From contig OX578140.1 in the NCBI GenBank assembly GCA_951213105.1, positions 122,323,985 through 122,387,984 of the forward strand: a DNA stretch of 64,000 nt, written 5' to 3'. Positions 42,095-55,332 of this stretch are shown here, piece after piece (the first letter of the stretch is position 1; each line of letters starts with the position of its first letter). Source of the stretch: Amaurobius ferox. Its lineage: Eukaryota > Arthropoda > Arachnida > Araneae > Amaurobiidae. A program made the position numbers and the translations under genes. Below the pieces are notes generated by a model that searched no databases, was not told where the DNA came from, and worked only from the letters and a program-made list of their open reading frames with translations.

Positions 42095-45000
42095 CATTCT
42101 TATATCTGCGTTATTAATTTCGATACTTATATCACAGCATTAACCCATTAAATGAAACTCCAACCAGTCTTGTAAAAGCAAAACGACAATCAAGATTGTC
42201 CTTCTGACATCACAAAGCCGCATTGATTCAATTCCACTGCAGTAGAACGCATACATAATTCATATCTCATTTATCCTTACTTAAACAACAAAGTGCGTTT
42301 AATATAACCTAAATAACAGCATAATCATATCTGCTTTATTAATTTCGATACGTATATCATAGCATTAACCCATTAAATAAGAACCCAACCTGCTTTGTAA
42401 AGGCAAAATAACATTAAAGATACGTCCTTCTGCCATTGCAAGGCCGCATTGATTCAATACCACTGCAGTAGAACACATGCATAATTCATATCTTCATTGT
42501 CCTTAGTTAAACAACAAAGTACGTTTTATACAACCTAAATAACAGCATAATCATATCTGCTTTATTAATTTCAATACGTATATCATAGCATTGTTGTGAA
42601 ATGCTTGCCCTCGTTTAATAGTTGTTTTCGGTCAAAATTTAACTTACCGCAAATTCTAATTTACTTTCGATTCTAAAACTTGTTCTTTGAAATTTATTCC
42701 AAATTGATAAAGCACCATTTCTGTATTCGGCCCTTTTTGATCTTTAACGCCAGTTTCGGTAAACCTTGGTGTAGGGTTTTTGTCCCGCGCTTTAGTACAT
42801 GTACTTCGCATTTGCATTTCATATTCCTTAACATTGGAACTCTTTTTCTTTGCGTCATGAACGCGTAATAACATTAAAGATGCTTGTATCTGTTTTTGGT
42901 GATTAGTTTTAGTTGGCGACGCGACATGGACGGGGTAGGTCGCGATTTGCCTAGCGGGCAACATGATAAGAATTCTAAAGTTCCTTGATATTTTAATTAA
43001 ACGAAATGTAATTAAAGATTTTTAGCAAGCTGAGTAATTACAGTGATGAGATGATTATTTCGAATCTATGACTTGATTCTTGAAGATCTTGGTTAACGAG
43101 TTTTGGTTTAGTAGTCAGAGCGTTTGTTCTAACCTGACTGCATGTAATGAATGGACGAAGATGATCTTGATTCTGAAATATATTATGTGGAATTTAATAA
43201 AGAACTATTTAAGTTAAAAACCGTGGTTGGTTTTCCATCTTTCTTCAAATACGTCCAGGCAGTACATTCACCACTTCCGTTTTCCAGAATCCATATCCGT
43301 GAGTTCCAGATGTTCTACGAATGAGCTCCCTCACCGTCTACTTATACTTCCGGAATGGTCACCCATCCCGAGCGACCGATTCTCCTCTCAGCTTTTAGTT
43401 CAAGTACCGATCACACAACGCGAAACAAGACCGACGATGTTCCACTGCCACCCCGCGACCATGCGTAGTACGATCATCATCAGCGGTGATTCCCTTGATT
43501 TGCGGGAACAGCTACTGTAGTGCCCCTACGGCCGGAGCATTACAGCATTAACCCATTAAATAAGAACCCAACCTGCTTTGTAAAGGCAAAATAACATTTA
43601 AGATACGTCCTTCTACCATCACAAGGCCGCATTGATTCAATACCACTGCAGTAGAACACATACGTAATTCATATCTTCATTGTCCTTAGTTAAACAACAA
43701 AGTACGTTTTATACAACCTAAATAACAGCATAATCATATCTGCTTTATTAATTTCGATATGTATATCATAGCATTAACCCATTAAATAAGAACCCAACCT
43801 GCTTTGTAAAGGCAAAATAACATTTAAGATACGTCCTTCTACCATCACAAGGCCGCATTGATTCAATACCACTGCAGTAGAACACATACATAATTCATAT
43901 CTTTATTGTCCTTAGTTAAACAACAAAGTACGTCTTATACAACCTAAATAACAGGATAATCATATCTGCATTATTAATTTCGATACGTATATCATAGCAT
44001 TAACCCATTAAATAAGAACCCAACCTGCTTTGTAAAGGCAAAATAACATTTAAGATACGTCCTTCTACCATCACAAGGCCGCATTGATTCAATACCACTG
44101 CAGTAGAACACATACATAATTCATATCTTTATTGTCCTTAGTTAAACAACAAAGTACGTCTTATACAACCTAAATAACAGCATAATCATATCTGCTTTAT
44201 TAATTTCGATATGTATATCATAGCATTAACCCATTAAATAAGAACCCAACCTGCTTTGTAAAGGCAAAATAACATTTAAGATACGTCCTTCTACCATCAC
44301 AAGGCCGCATTGATTCAATACCACTGCAGTAGAACACATACATAATTCATATCTTTATTGTCCTTAGTTAAACAACAAAGTACGTCTTATACAACCTAAA
44401 TAACAGGATAATCATATCTGCATTATTAATTTCGATACGTATATCATAGCATTAACCCATTAAATAAGAACCCAACCTGCTTTGTAAAAGCAAAATAACA
44501 TTAAAGATACGTCCTTCTGCCATTACAAGACGACATTGATTCAATACCACTGCAGTAGAACACATACATAATTCATATCTTCATTGTCCTTAGTTAAACA
44601 ACAAAGTACGTTTCATATAACCTAAATAACAGCATAATCATATCTGCTTTATTAATTTCGATACGTATATCATAGCATTAACCCATTAAATAAGAACCCA
44701 ACCTGCTTTGTAAAGGCAAAATAACATTTAAGATACGTCCTTCTACCATCACAAGGCCGCATTGATTCAATACCACTGCAGTAGAACACATACATAATTC
44801 ATATCTTTATTGTCCTTAGTTAAACAACAAAGTACGTTTTATACAACCTAAATAACAGCATAATCATATCTGCTTTATTAATTTCGATACGTATATCATA
44901 GCATTAACCCATTAAATAAGAACCCAACCTGCTTTGTAAATGCAAAATAACATTTAAGATACGTCCTTCTACCATCACAAGGCCGCATTGATTCAATACC

Positions 45001-47112
45001 ACTGCAGTAGAACACATACATAATTCATATCTTTATTGTCCTTAGTTAAACAACAAAGTACGTTTCATACAACCTAAATAACAGCATAATCATATCTGCT
45101 TTATTAATTTCGATACGTATATCATAGCATTAACCCATTAAATAAGAACCCAACCTGCTTTGTAAAAGCAAAATAACATTAAAGATACGTCCTTCTGCCA
45201 TTACAAGACGACATTGATTCAATACCACTGCAGTAGAACACATACATAATTCATATCTTCATTGTCCTTAGTTAAACAACAAAGTACGTTTCATATAACC
45301 TAAATAACAGCATAATCATATCTGCTTTATTAATTTCGATACGTATATCATAGCATTAACCCATTAAATAAGAACCCAACCTGCTTTGTAAAGGCAAAAT
45401 AACATTTAAGATACGTCCTTCTACCATCACAAGGCCGCATTGATTCAATACCACTGCAGTAGAACACATACATAATTCATATCTTTATTGTCCTTAGTTA
45501 AACAACAAAGTACGTTTTATACAACCTAAATAACAGCATAATCATATCTGCTTTATTAATTTCGATACGTATATCATAGCATTAACCCATTAAATAAGAA
45601 CCCAACCTGCTTTGTAAATGCAAAATAACATTTAAGATACGTCCTTCTACCATCACAAGGCCGCATTGATTCAATACCACTGCAGTAGAACACATACATA
45701 ATTCATATCTTTATTGTCCTTAGTTAAACAACAAAGTACGTTTCATACAACCTAAATAACAGCATAATCATATCTGCTTTATTAATTTCGATACGTATAT
45801 CATAGCATTAACCCATTAAATAAGAACCCAACCTGCTTTGTAAAAGCAAAATAACATTAAAGATACGTCCTTCTGCCATTACAAGACGACATTAATTCAA
45901 TAACACTGCAGTAGAACACATACATAATTTATATCTTCTTTGTCCTTACATAAACAACAAAGTACGTTTCATACAACCTAAGTAACAGCATAATCATATC
46001 TGCTTTATTAATTTCGATACGTATATCATAGCATTAACTCATTAAATAAAAACCCAATCGACCTTATAATGGCGAAGCAACATTTAAGATACGTCCTTCT
46101 ACCATCACAAGGCTGCATTTATTCAATTCCACTGCAGTAGAACACATACATAATTCATATCTTCATTGTCCTTAGTTAAACAACAAAGTACGTTTCATAT
46201 AACCTAAATAACAGCATAATCATATCTGCTTTATTAATTTCGATACGTATATCATAGCATTAACCCATTAAATAAGAACCCAACCTGCTTTGTAAAGGCA
46301 AAATAACATTTAAGATACGTCCTTCTACCATCACAAGGCCGCATTGATTCAATACCACTGCAGTAGAACACATACATAATTCATATCTTTATTGTCCTTA
46401 GTTAAACAACAAAGTACGTTTTATACAACCTAAATAACAGCATAATCATATCTGCTTTATTAATTTCGATACGTATATCATAGCATTAACCCATTAAATA
46501 AGAACCCAACCTGCTTTGTAAATGCAAAATAACATTTAAGATACGTCCTTCTACCATCACAAGGCCGCATTGATTCAATACCACTGCAGTAGAACACATA
46601 CATAATTCATATCTTTATTGTCCTTAGTTAAACAACAAAGTACGTTTCATACAACCTAAATAACAGCATAATCATATCTGCTTTATTAATTTCGATACGT
46701 ATATCATAGCATTAACCCATTAAATAAGAACCCAACCTGCTTTGTAAAAGCAAAATAACATTAAAGATACGTCCTTCTGCCATTACAAGACGACATTGAT
46801 TCAATAACACTGCAGTAGAACACATACATAATTTATATCTTCTTTGTCCTTACATAAACAACAAAGTACGTTTCATACAACCTAAGTAACAGCATAATCA
46901 TATCTGCTTTATTAATTTCGATACGTATATCATAGCATTAACTCATTAAATAAAAACCCAATCGACCTTATAATGGCGAAGCAACATTTAAGATACGTCC
47001 TTCCACCATCACAAGGCTGCATTTATTCAATTCCACTGCAGTAGAACACATACATAATTCATATCTTCTTTATCCTTACTTAAACAACAAATTACAACCT
47101 AAATAACTGCAT
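42095..47112. repeat. 226-bp satellite array, about 18 units, with higher-order structure
   Basis: The anchor word GCATTAACCCATTAAATAAG recurs every 226 bp from 43545 to 46935 (16 anchors), plus two older units near 42138 and 42362. Edge units are the most diverged. Internal variants form higher-order repeats: a 452-bp dimer (43771 to 44675), 678-bp trimers of types A, B and C (from 44675), and a 904-bp A-B-C'-D block repeated twice (45353 and 46257). The array is interrupted once, by a solo LTR. No transcription signal or frame is seen. Confidence 0.93.
42592..43544 (+). mobile_element. solo LTR inserted in the satellite
   Basis: Begins TGTTGTGAAATGC, ends GGAGCATTACA, flanked by GCAT on both sides (42588-42591 and 43545-43548), which is the satellite's own sequence. 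AATAAA near 43197, in front of ~340 bp including a GC-richer tail, fits an R-U5 arrangement in plus orientation. Its length (953 bp) fits a Gypsy- or Pao-type LTR; no internal region remains, so the family cannot be fixed. Frames at 42656-42964 and 43227-43520 lie wholly within the LTR and have no known domain. Confidence 0.85.
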
Positions 47113-50100
47113 AATCATTCGACTGTATTGTGAAGAAACAACATTGATCGATTTTCTTCTTATCCAAATCATATTAGTTTCGCATGCATGCTTGCTTGCG
47201 CAAAAAGTTTGAAATCGTTCTTTGACAATAAAACTTTTAGAAGTTCTTGATCACGTATAAACAAAATACGCTTTGACTTCTCCCAGCTTACTTTAGCACG
47301 TGAATCAATTCCATATCAATCACGATTGCTGAATTTCAATCAAATGTATTGGTGCAACGCTGGCATCTATTAAGCGTGCTCACGTCTCATCGTGATGTCC
47401 TATGGCTTCGAAATGTTTGAAGTAGTTATGAATGGGACTCAAGGAGGATTAGTATGATGGTGGAATGGATAATGCTGTTCTACCCGGTTGACCTGTGCCT
47501 ATTTCGGGAGGTATAAGAAGCATTTTTATTGATTTGTTAGATACTATAGTAACGTTTTAATGGATGAGAAATTTCATACTGAGTATGTTTTCTGAGTTAT
47601 AAATTAGATTGCAAAAAATATGTGTACAAAATAAGTAAAATGATATGGAAAATGTGAGCAACGTATTCAACCACACATAAAATAAAAATGCACACATAAA
47701 ACATAAAATAAAGCTATGTCGAGGGTACGCCCCATCCCCTTTGTCAGTGCCAACAGACCCAAATGAAATGAACACAAATAGAAGAAACAGGGGGCATACC
47801 TACCCAAGGGCGGATTGAGCCAGCAGAACACCGGAAAAATGCCAGGTGGACCAGTGTGATATGGGGCGATTTCTGGGAAGAATATTAATTACAAAACTAA
47901 AAGAAAAACTTTCATATGAGCAACAGCTGTCTGTGATTTTATCTGCACTTAGTCTTTGTAAAATTTATTTTTACGGAATTAATAATGTGATTTTACTAGT
48001 TTTCATGGGGTAGTTAATAGCCTTCCGACAATGTCGGACCAATGAGTTCTTTCTAAAACTTTTCTCTTGAAAAATTTCAGAAAGGACTCATTTTGAAAAA
48101 AAAAAAAAAAACTTGGGCCTTGGCACATGAGATTTATTATAGATATAAAAGGTCCTTGATATGTCAAATAATGATTTATTTCTGTAAACTTCAACCCTTT
48201 ATGGTAAAAATTTTAAAAAGATACATTATGTAACAGATAAATGAATGGGTTGCATGCGATGCCTGATAAATTTGAGATAACAACGGTTTGGGTCTGAAAG
48301 GGCCAGCTAACACCCACCATTTCAACAAGTGCTAACCTCTTGGCTATAGTAGCGATAGCAAGATCAGACTTGTATCTGTGTGAAGTTGTCCCACAGGCCT
48401 AAACACGAATGTATCCACGTACTGGTTCGTTCCATATATTATGCGTAGAATGTTTCGAGTCCAGCCTGGCTTGGGTCTGAGCTCCGAAACTATTTAACCA
48501 GACTTGAACAAAGTCTATGTTTTGAAAAGTTATAAACAAAAATGTACGTAAGATATATGAAAGATTGTTTTAAAAATAATAAAGATATTTTCTTTTCATT
48601 CTTACTCACAAAACGTCTATAGCGAACATCCCATCCATGGATGCTATCATCTGCAATGAAACCTGATCCTGATTTTTTTTTTAATTTTCGCCATATAGAA
48701 AGAAAGTTCGAATTTAGAATTTTAGATATATCTAAAAAAGAACGGTTTTAACCAGTCCAAGCTAAAACTTAGAAGTATACAGGCTGGGTCAGTTAGTGCT
48801 TTAGATTGCAAAATGTCTTCAGGACTCCATTATTGTTGAGGTGAGCCAGGTCAAAAGATTCAAACCTTCAATCAAACCTTCAATCAAACCTTCTCATTAG
48901 GGTGGTGTACCTAAGGATTTACTCGATTTCGATTTCAAAATACATTTTTCTCCTCTTAGAATTTAAATTCTGTATACAAAATGAAATTTTTTTCGCGAGT
49001 AATACTAAAATAAAAAGTATTAGATTTTAACATGTTTTTCAACCTTTAGGATGTCAGATTCATTAAGACAAAAAGGGGTTTCAGCGTGATAAGGCCGAAA
49101 TAAAAGAAAAGTTGGCCTTCATAGTCAGCCTTGGTGATTGACGCGCCTATGATCCGCACTATCTTAAATGACCTGCCTTTTAAATAAAATTCAATTTATA
49201 TAAAAATAAGAACATGTATTTGTTTTGGAATTTTTTAATGACAACAAAGGTGAATGAAAGGAACTTCTACTAGGATCCTATTAGATAAGTTATAGCCGCA
49301 AAACTTGCTAATAGAAGACGATTTAGAGAAGGCAATAATGATTTGAGATGGTTTATGTAGCCTCCTAATTTGTGCTTTGTTGTATGTAATGCAACAATAA
49401 GCATCGGTAAAACGGTTTCATCTGTGTTAAAACTCATTAGCAATCTGGTCCTCTATGACGACGAGTACTATTTGTGCTCATTTCTTCTTTTTGACTTCGG
49501 CTTTGCTATTTCTCTAGAACTAAAGAAGGGGATCCAGTGCATCCTCGAAACAGTTATATGGTACATCTTTTATTTGTGATTGAATATGCTGCTCAAGTTT
49601 TCTTTATCCTTTACACAAAATGTTTTTAATTTATAATAAATAAGAACTTTTTAAACACAGCATACATACCAAAACCTAGTCTGATAGTTTCAAAGCCAAA
49701 TAACAGCCTTCTTCTTCTGGACCGACAAGAAGCGCGACCTCATTCACTCAAGTAAAGTCGGAAACTGGGGATGGCACACATTACAGGGAGAAAGAAATTG
49801 CCAACGTGGCGGAAAAAATTTGAAAAAAAAATAAACCAAACCGGCTGGCAGCAGAAAACGAACAAATAAAATCACAGAAGGAAGAAAGATGAAAATGTAG
49901 CACTCAGAGGATGGATAGCAGGACGAATAGAAACTTACTTAATTTTTGAGAGGGAATTAAACAATAATCTTCAGAATTCACAGTATTGTAATTTAATTAT
50001 TATCATTAGCTCTTAATTTTCTTTCTCTGAAAATACTAAAAATCTGGGGGATTTGTGGTAGTTTAAAAGAAGATGTAAGAAGTGTAATATATAACAGATA

Positions 50101-50843
50101 TTTCAATCACATCCAATCCTCTTGAGGCGAAGATTCTATCAAAGAAACTCGCTGCTATGAAAAATGTTCTGGTTCAATTCAATTCCCAAAAGTAAATTTC
50201 TCCTCTCTTTGATTTCTAAACTCTGTAATGCGAGTTTCATACAAAGTAAATGGCAGTGTTCCGAGACACAGAATGTTATAAATATTTTTATCTTTTATTC
50301 AATTATTTTCTGAACATCAGCAATCTGACAATGATCTCTCATTCTAATTCTATCAGAGACAGGAATTTAAATTTTATTCTTCCTCCGTACGCAGTACAAT
50401 GTATAGAATTGTCTGTCGTCGTCTAAAATTTGAGTGTACGATGTATTTACGTATGCTAAGTGTACTTATATTTATGTGTATATTAATATGTACACTGCAT
50501 ATTTAAGACTGTGGAGACGATACTTGTCAAATGAATGGAGCTATTCGGATGAATTTAGTACGATTGCTACTCTAATGACAGAAAGTGCACAAATTCCAAT
50601 TATGGACATAAGTACTTAGATAGCGGGTGTGTAATTTGTGTTATTTCCATTGTATTTAACAATAAACTCACCCAGCCAAAATAAAATTGTGGCGCCAGAC
50701 TTACTATATTAAATGACACTATAACAGTTGATATTTACAACATAATAACTGTCACGTGTAACAGCTGCCCAAATGGAAATCCCACATGTTGATTCCACGT
50801 TACGTTACGTAATGCGCTCACATACCAACTAGTATTGAAATTA
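47113..50843. other. intergenic; no gene recognised
   Basis: Unique-looking AT-rich sequence. The only structures noticed are a 12-bp tandem repeat (TCAAACCTTCAA, about 2.7 copies, 48861-48892) and a poly(A) run at 48098-48112. Frames of 60-72 codons (47557-47775, 48003-48194, 49370-49579, 50434-50619) show no motif or coding bias I can support. Confidence 0.4.
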
Positions 50844-50894
50844 GGGTCAGACTTGATCGACCCTTGCCCTACAAGGATTGGTCAAGTCTGACCC
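50844..50894. repeat. inverted repeat able to form a hairpin
   Basis: GGGTCAGACTTGA at 50844-50856 faces TCAAGTCTGACCC at 50882-50894, a perfect 13-bp stem with a 25-base spacer. It could be a small palindromic repeat; no function is evident. Confidence 0.7.
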
Positions 50895-51120
50895 ATTGGG
50901 CAGACCTGATGAAGCTCGCTTAAAAAATTCATGAGATGAAGAGGAGATGAAAAAATGGAGTTATGCGATCGACATGCAAAAGAGAGAAAGAAAAATCGAG
51001 ATGAGAAAGTTGATGAGCTGATGAAAGTGTGCATATGTGGAAAGTCTTAAAAACTGACCATATAAGCACAAAGCTTAATACTGTAAAAAAGGTGTGAACA
51101 GCGTCGTATTTAAATTATGA

Positions 51121-51291
51121 CAAACCCTGAGTCCTAACTCAACAGGCAATGACACAAACCATGAGTCCTAACTCAACGAGCAATGACACAAACCATGAGT
51201 CCTAACTCAACGGGCAATGACACAAACCATGAGTCCTAACTCAACGGGCAATGACACAAACCATGAGTCCTAACTCAACGGGCAATGACAG
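51121..51291. repeat. 34-bp tandem repeat, 5 copies
   Basis: The word GAGTCCTAACTCAACGGGCA recurs at 51129, 51163, 51197, 51231 and 51265, exactly 34 bp apart. The first two copies carry single-base variants (CAGG, CGAG). Confidence 0.92.
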
Positions 51292-52075
51292 AACGAGGAC
51301 AGCAGCAACAATGAGGGGCAATATACCGACTTAATAAACTTATTTTAATGAGGTTATATAAAGATAAATTTAAACCAATAGCAAAATTTAAGTATAACTG
51401 TGGTCTGGCATCATATGTTTCTAAGTCCCCTTAAAGTACTTAACTATGATTATATTATATTATGAATATTAGTTCAAGTAATAAATAAATTAATTTAATT
51501 ATGAGAAATTATTTATCGTCTTATTAATAAAATTCCTTTACATTGGAGAGCGTAAGAAATCATATACTCTAAGCGGTAGCAGAAATAGAAGGATTTAATT
51601 GTCAAAGCGCAACACAATATCAGGTGAAGATTCATATGTTTTCGGCATGTAATTTTTCAAATTTCAAAAATTAATATCAAGCAAAATTATTAATATATTC
51701 ACCACTTTATAATCACAGTTACAATATATGAATATGGATCCCTTTTAAGATCTACATCAACTGAAGAAAATATTGTCCTCTCTATTACGCCCTCTGGCCA
51801 GACGAAGATTCGTGATTTAAACCCTAGTTGGGACATGAGTTCTTTATTTCTTGCTGAATTTATAACCAAATACTCGACTGAATATTTACAGGCCCCTTAC
51901 CCTTCGTATGGCAAATTTAAATCATAAATTCAAATCACAAAATTCCATCCAGTATTGCTAAATAAACGACCATATTGTATGTAATTTTTCATAACAAAAT
52001 ATGTAACTATATTTGGAACGCTGGAATAGATCGTTTTCAGCTTATTTCATGTTATTCTCCTGTGTACAGCACACA
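51292..52075. other. no recognisable feature
   Basis: AT-rich spacer; nothing coding is seen. Confidence 0.4.
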
Positions 52076-52325
52076 CAAACATACACACAGAGCGATAAAT
52101 ATATAGAGTGATAGACAGAAAAGGAGAGATAGAGGCAAAGAGATAGACAGAAAAAGACAGATGAAGATATGCAGATACAGACAAAGAGATAGATCAAACA
52201 GATAGACAGAATGAGACCAACAGATAGAGAAAGACAGACAGAGAGAAACAGACAGACAGAGACAAATAGACAGCGTGATTCAAACAAAGGTAAAGAGACA
52301 AGCAGAGAGAGAGAGAGAGAGAGAG
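52076..52325. repeat. GA/GACA-rich microsatellite
   Basis: Degenerate (GATAGACA)n and (GACA)n from 52076, ending in a (GA)n run at 52305-52325. The 95-codon minus-strand frame rich in Ser, Leu and Cys is an artefact of this repeat. Confidence 0.8.
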
Positions 52326-52799
52326 TCAAAGTTAGATGAAGAGAGAATGAGAGATAGACTTGTGGGTTCGTATTCTAGAATACCAAAAACGTACAAATGT
52401 GCTCGGCTCCTATTTCAATGCTTTATCAATAGATATACTATATCCATACTCACATAATCCAATTAAGCGTTCCCAAAATTAGAATCGTGTTCCTACTACA
52501 TATAACAACATTCATAGATTAGTTTCGTCCACTTTATGTCCTCGTCAGCGTGGATATGACCAACAGTAGCAAGTAAAATTCGTGACGTTCTATACTTTTG
52601 TGAACTATTGCAGATATTGACTACTACATGCTATAAAACGCATAAAAAGAACTAGACTTGTCCATTAGATGCTGTTGCAGGTAGAACAAAATTCGGGATA
52701 TTATATATGTATTACAGGCGATGCAATCTATGTAATTATTGTCTAACGTGGTTTTGTCTTTCCAAATCATCCATACTCCTCCAGTGACCACGAAAGCTG
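52326..52799. other. no recognisable feature
   Basis: AT-rich; nothing coding is seen. Confidence 0.4.
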
Positions 52800-53160
52800 T
52801 ATATTTTGACAGCTATAGTACCAACCACGGTACAGAGCCTAACGGAGTCAAATTTTCACCCACCTCCGTCCCGCAAGGTGAGGCTTAACCGAAAAATCTA
52901 TCAAGATTCTACAGAAGCTTATCTGATAACTTTTGAGCACTTATAGTATCAATCACGGGGCATAAACCTAATGAAAGCAAGTTTTCGATTTCTCTCCACC
53001 CCCCCCCCCCTTCAAATTTAGACAAAATTAGTTTGGTATAAACATTTTTCCTTGATCCTCCATAACCCGTTGATGACTTAGAAGGCTGTGCCGTTGCACA
53101 TTTAGAGTATCGATCACGGGTTAGAACCTAACGGAACGGGATCTCCCCGAGAGCTGATAG
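52800..53160. repeat. three diverged ~130-160-bp repeats
   Basis: A word of the form ATAGTATCAATCACGG followed by AACCTAA(C/T)GGA recurs near 52815, 52943 and 53105, each with a pyrimidine-rich stretch after the first two (C-run at 52999-53010). They look like an old tandem array. Confidence 0.55.
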
Positions 53161-54557
53161 TATAAAGTGTAGAAAAATATTTCCAAACTCTGGAGAAGCC
53201 TCTAGTAACTTAGTTGTCTAAAATTTTATATTTATACGATCAACCCCAAGACAGAATCAAACTGAGCCAATTTTCCAATAAGACGAGATTTTTTTGAAGC
53301 TAAGTGTCATACATTATTAAACAAAATAAAATTTATTAAAATAATACTGCAAAGGGGTGTTAGTCTCTCTGTCTTTGACATGCTTAAATACTAGTAAATA
53401 ATATTTTTGTATCAGCAAGTTTTAAAGAACACTCGTATATGTTATATTTACAAATAATTTAAGATAATAAAATATTTCAATATTATTTAATAAGTATTTT
53501 CTGCTAATATTGTCTCCTATTTAATTCACATTCTAAAGTTATGTACGAAATATTTTGGTCTTAGACTTATTTGTAACATTTCAAGAAGGAGGAAAGGAAT
53601 AAATGCAATAGCCTGAGTTTACTTCAAAAAGTAGGGCATGAATTTTTTAAACACACCCCGAAATCTGTGAAACCCTAAATGCCAGAGGTTGCAACCTTTT
53701 TTTTTACAAATATATTTTCTGAAAAATTTAGTTGGAAACCCAAATTCTTTGAGTTAAGCATGAAAAATGTAGGTTTTTTCTTCTGTAAACTTGCTCTATA
53801 AACTTAACGTGTATAACAGTGTGTATCACAAAAAGTGAACAGTGCAGGATTTTTTAAACAATTGGTTATAGATCCATAGTTCCAATTGCAAAACTGCTTT
53901 AAATTAAGTAACAAGTTAGTCAATAGTAATTTAAATGATGTAAAATATTTTTGTATAAAATTAAGAAAATTACGTTTTCATGCAGCCCTGCTATCGAAAA
54001 AAATCAAATTACAAAAATGTTGCCCAAACCGTATTTCAGAAAATTGAAAAAAATTTCGATGTATACGATCCTATGTGATATAATTATCATTTATTAAAAT
54101 TTTCATTGGAAACAAAGGGGGGGGATCCACAAATCAACTTTGGCTGCAAATATTTACTAAAACTTTTACCACTTATTCAAATTTATCAAATTTATTCAAA
54201 TTTATTCAAATCTACTATATTACAGTATATCTGTTACGTCACCATTATATTGATTCATAGTTTGTATTTAAGCCTCCAAGTAACTCTGATACCAAACTAG
54301 AGTTTGAATTATTGAAACTCTGCTACCAAACTAGAGTTTGAGTTCAGCAATACCGAACTGTGTGAAATGATTTTAATGTACCGCGAATGTTGGTGAAACA
54401 GTGGAGGAATACTACCAAACTGTTCAATATTCATAACTATTGTACCGCTATTGATATTACTAAACGAAACAAAGTTTTCAATCCAAGTTTCTACTACTCA
54501 TATCCTCGATCTCTTTCTTGTATATACAATTATTAAATTATGAAAAAGAGAAAAAAA
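53161..54557. other. intergenic with short tandem repeats
   Basis: No gene. An ATTTATTCAA repeat lies at 54174-54210 and two copies of a ~38-bp word with ACCAAACTAGAGTTTGA at 54288-54345. A 64-codon frame at 54106-54300 crosses both and is not a gene. Confidence 0.5.
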
Positions 54558-55332
54558 TCTGATGTAGGCAGCACATGACTTTCCCTGCAGACTTATATTC
54601 ACTTCTCTTTATCTCAATTAAATTTAATTCACTTTTAATTCAATTTTCGTTCTCATTTGGTAACTGGACTTATTTTCAAAGGTGGCGTAGAGAAAATACG
54701 AAAAAACAAAAATATCTGGAGAACGGCTAGTCCTAGTGTAATGGGGTTGGTCTTATTCTTTTCTTCGTCAAAAATTACGTATAAAACAATCATTTAATGG
54801 ATATATTTGAGCATACGTAGATTTTTATTTTAGAGTTTAACGATTCTTGCGCACCATTTTGTAAAAAAAGGCAGGTTACTTTTTTCCGAATCGTAACAAA
54901 ATCTAATCAGCACCAGAGTAACCCACAAGCGACTTATCTACCGAATTTTGTGAAATTCGGTCCATTAGTTTTTTAGCTAGAGTGGATAAAAGCTTTTGAG
55001 GGCTATTTCGCAAAATAAGGCGGATTTTTTTATTCCGAATCGTACCCAAAACTAATCAGCACCAGATTCGCCCACAAGTGACTTACCTACCAAATTTTAT
55101 GAAATTCGGTCAATTAGTTTTTTAGTTAGAGTGGATACAAAATCTGAACAGACAGACACACAGACAGACAAAAAGACAGACAGACAGAAACACAAACAGA
55201 TGTCACACTAAAAATAGTTTTTTCGTATTCTAGAGGTCTCGAAACGTGTAGATCCGTCGAAAACTCGAGTTGCGATTTTCCGCATGATTCCAATACTTTC
55301 CCTATACATTACCATGTATTGCAGGGAAAATA
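54558..55332 (+). mobile_element. family I repeat, copy 5
   Basis: Starts TCTGATGTAGGCAGCACATG, with both ~155-bp subunits and (GACA)n at 55148-55200. The final stem has a G-to-A change (GGGAAAATAA). Confidence 0.85.

Noticed and set aside
42656..43520. Two ~100-codon frames as host genes
   Set aside because: Both lie wholly inside the solo LTR and lack any recognisable domain.
42095..47112. CRISPR-like array
   Set aside because: Repeats are 226 bp with no short constant repeat and variable spacer alternation; this is a satellite in eukaryotic DNA.
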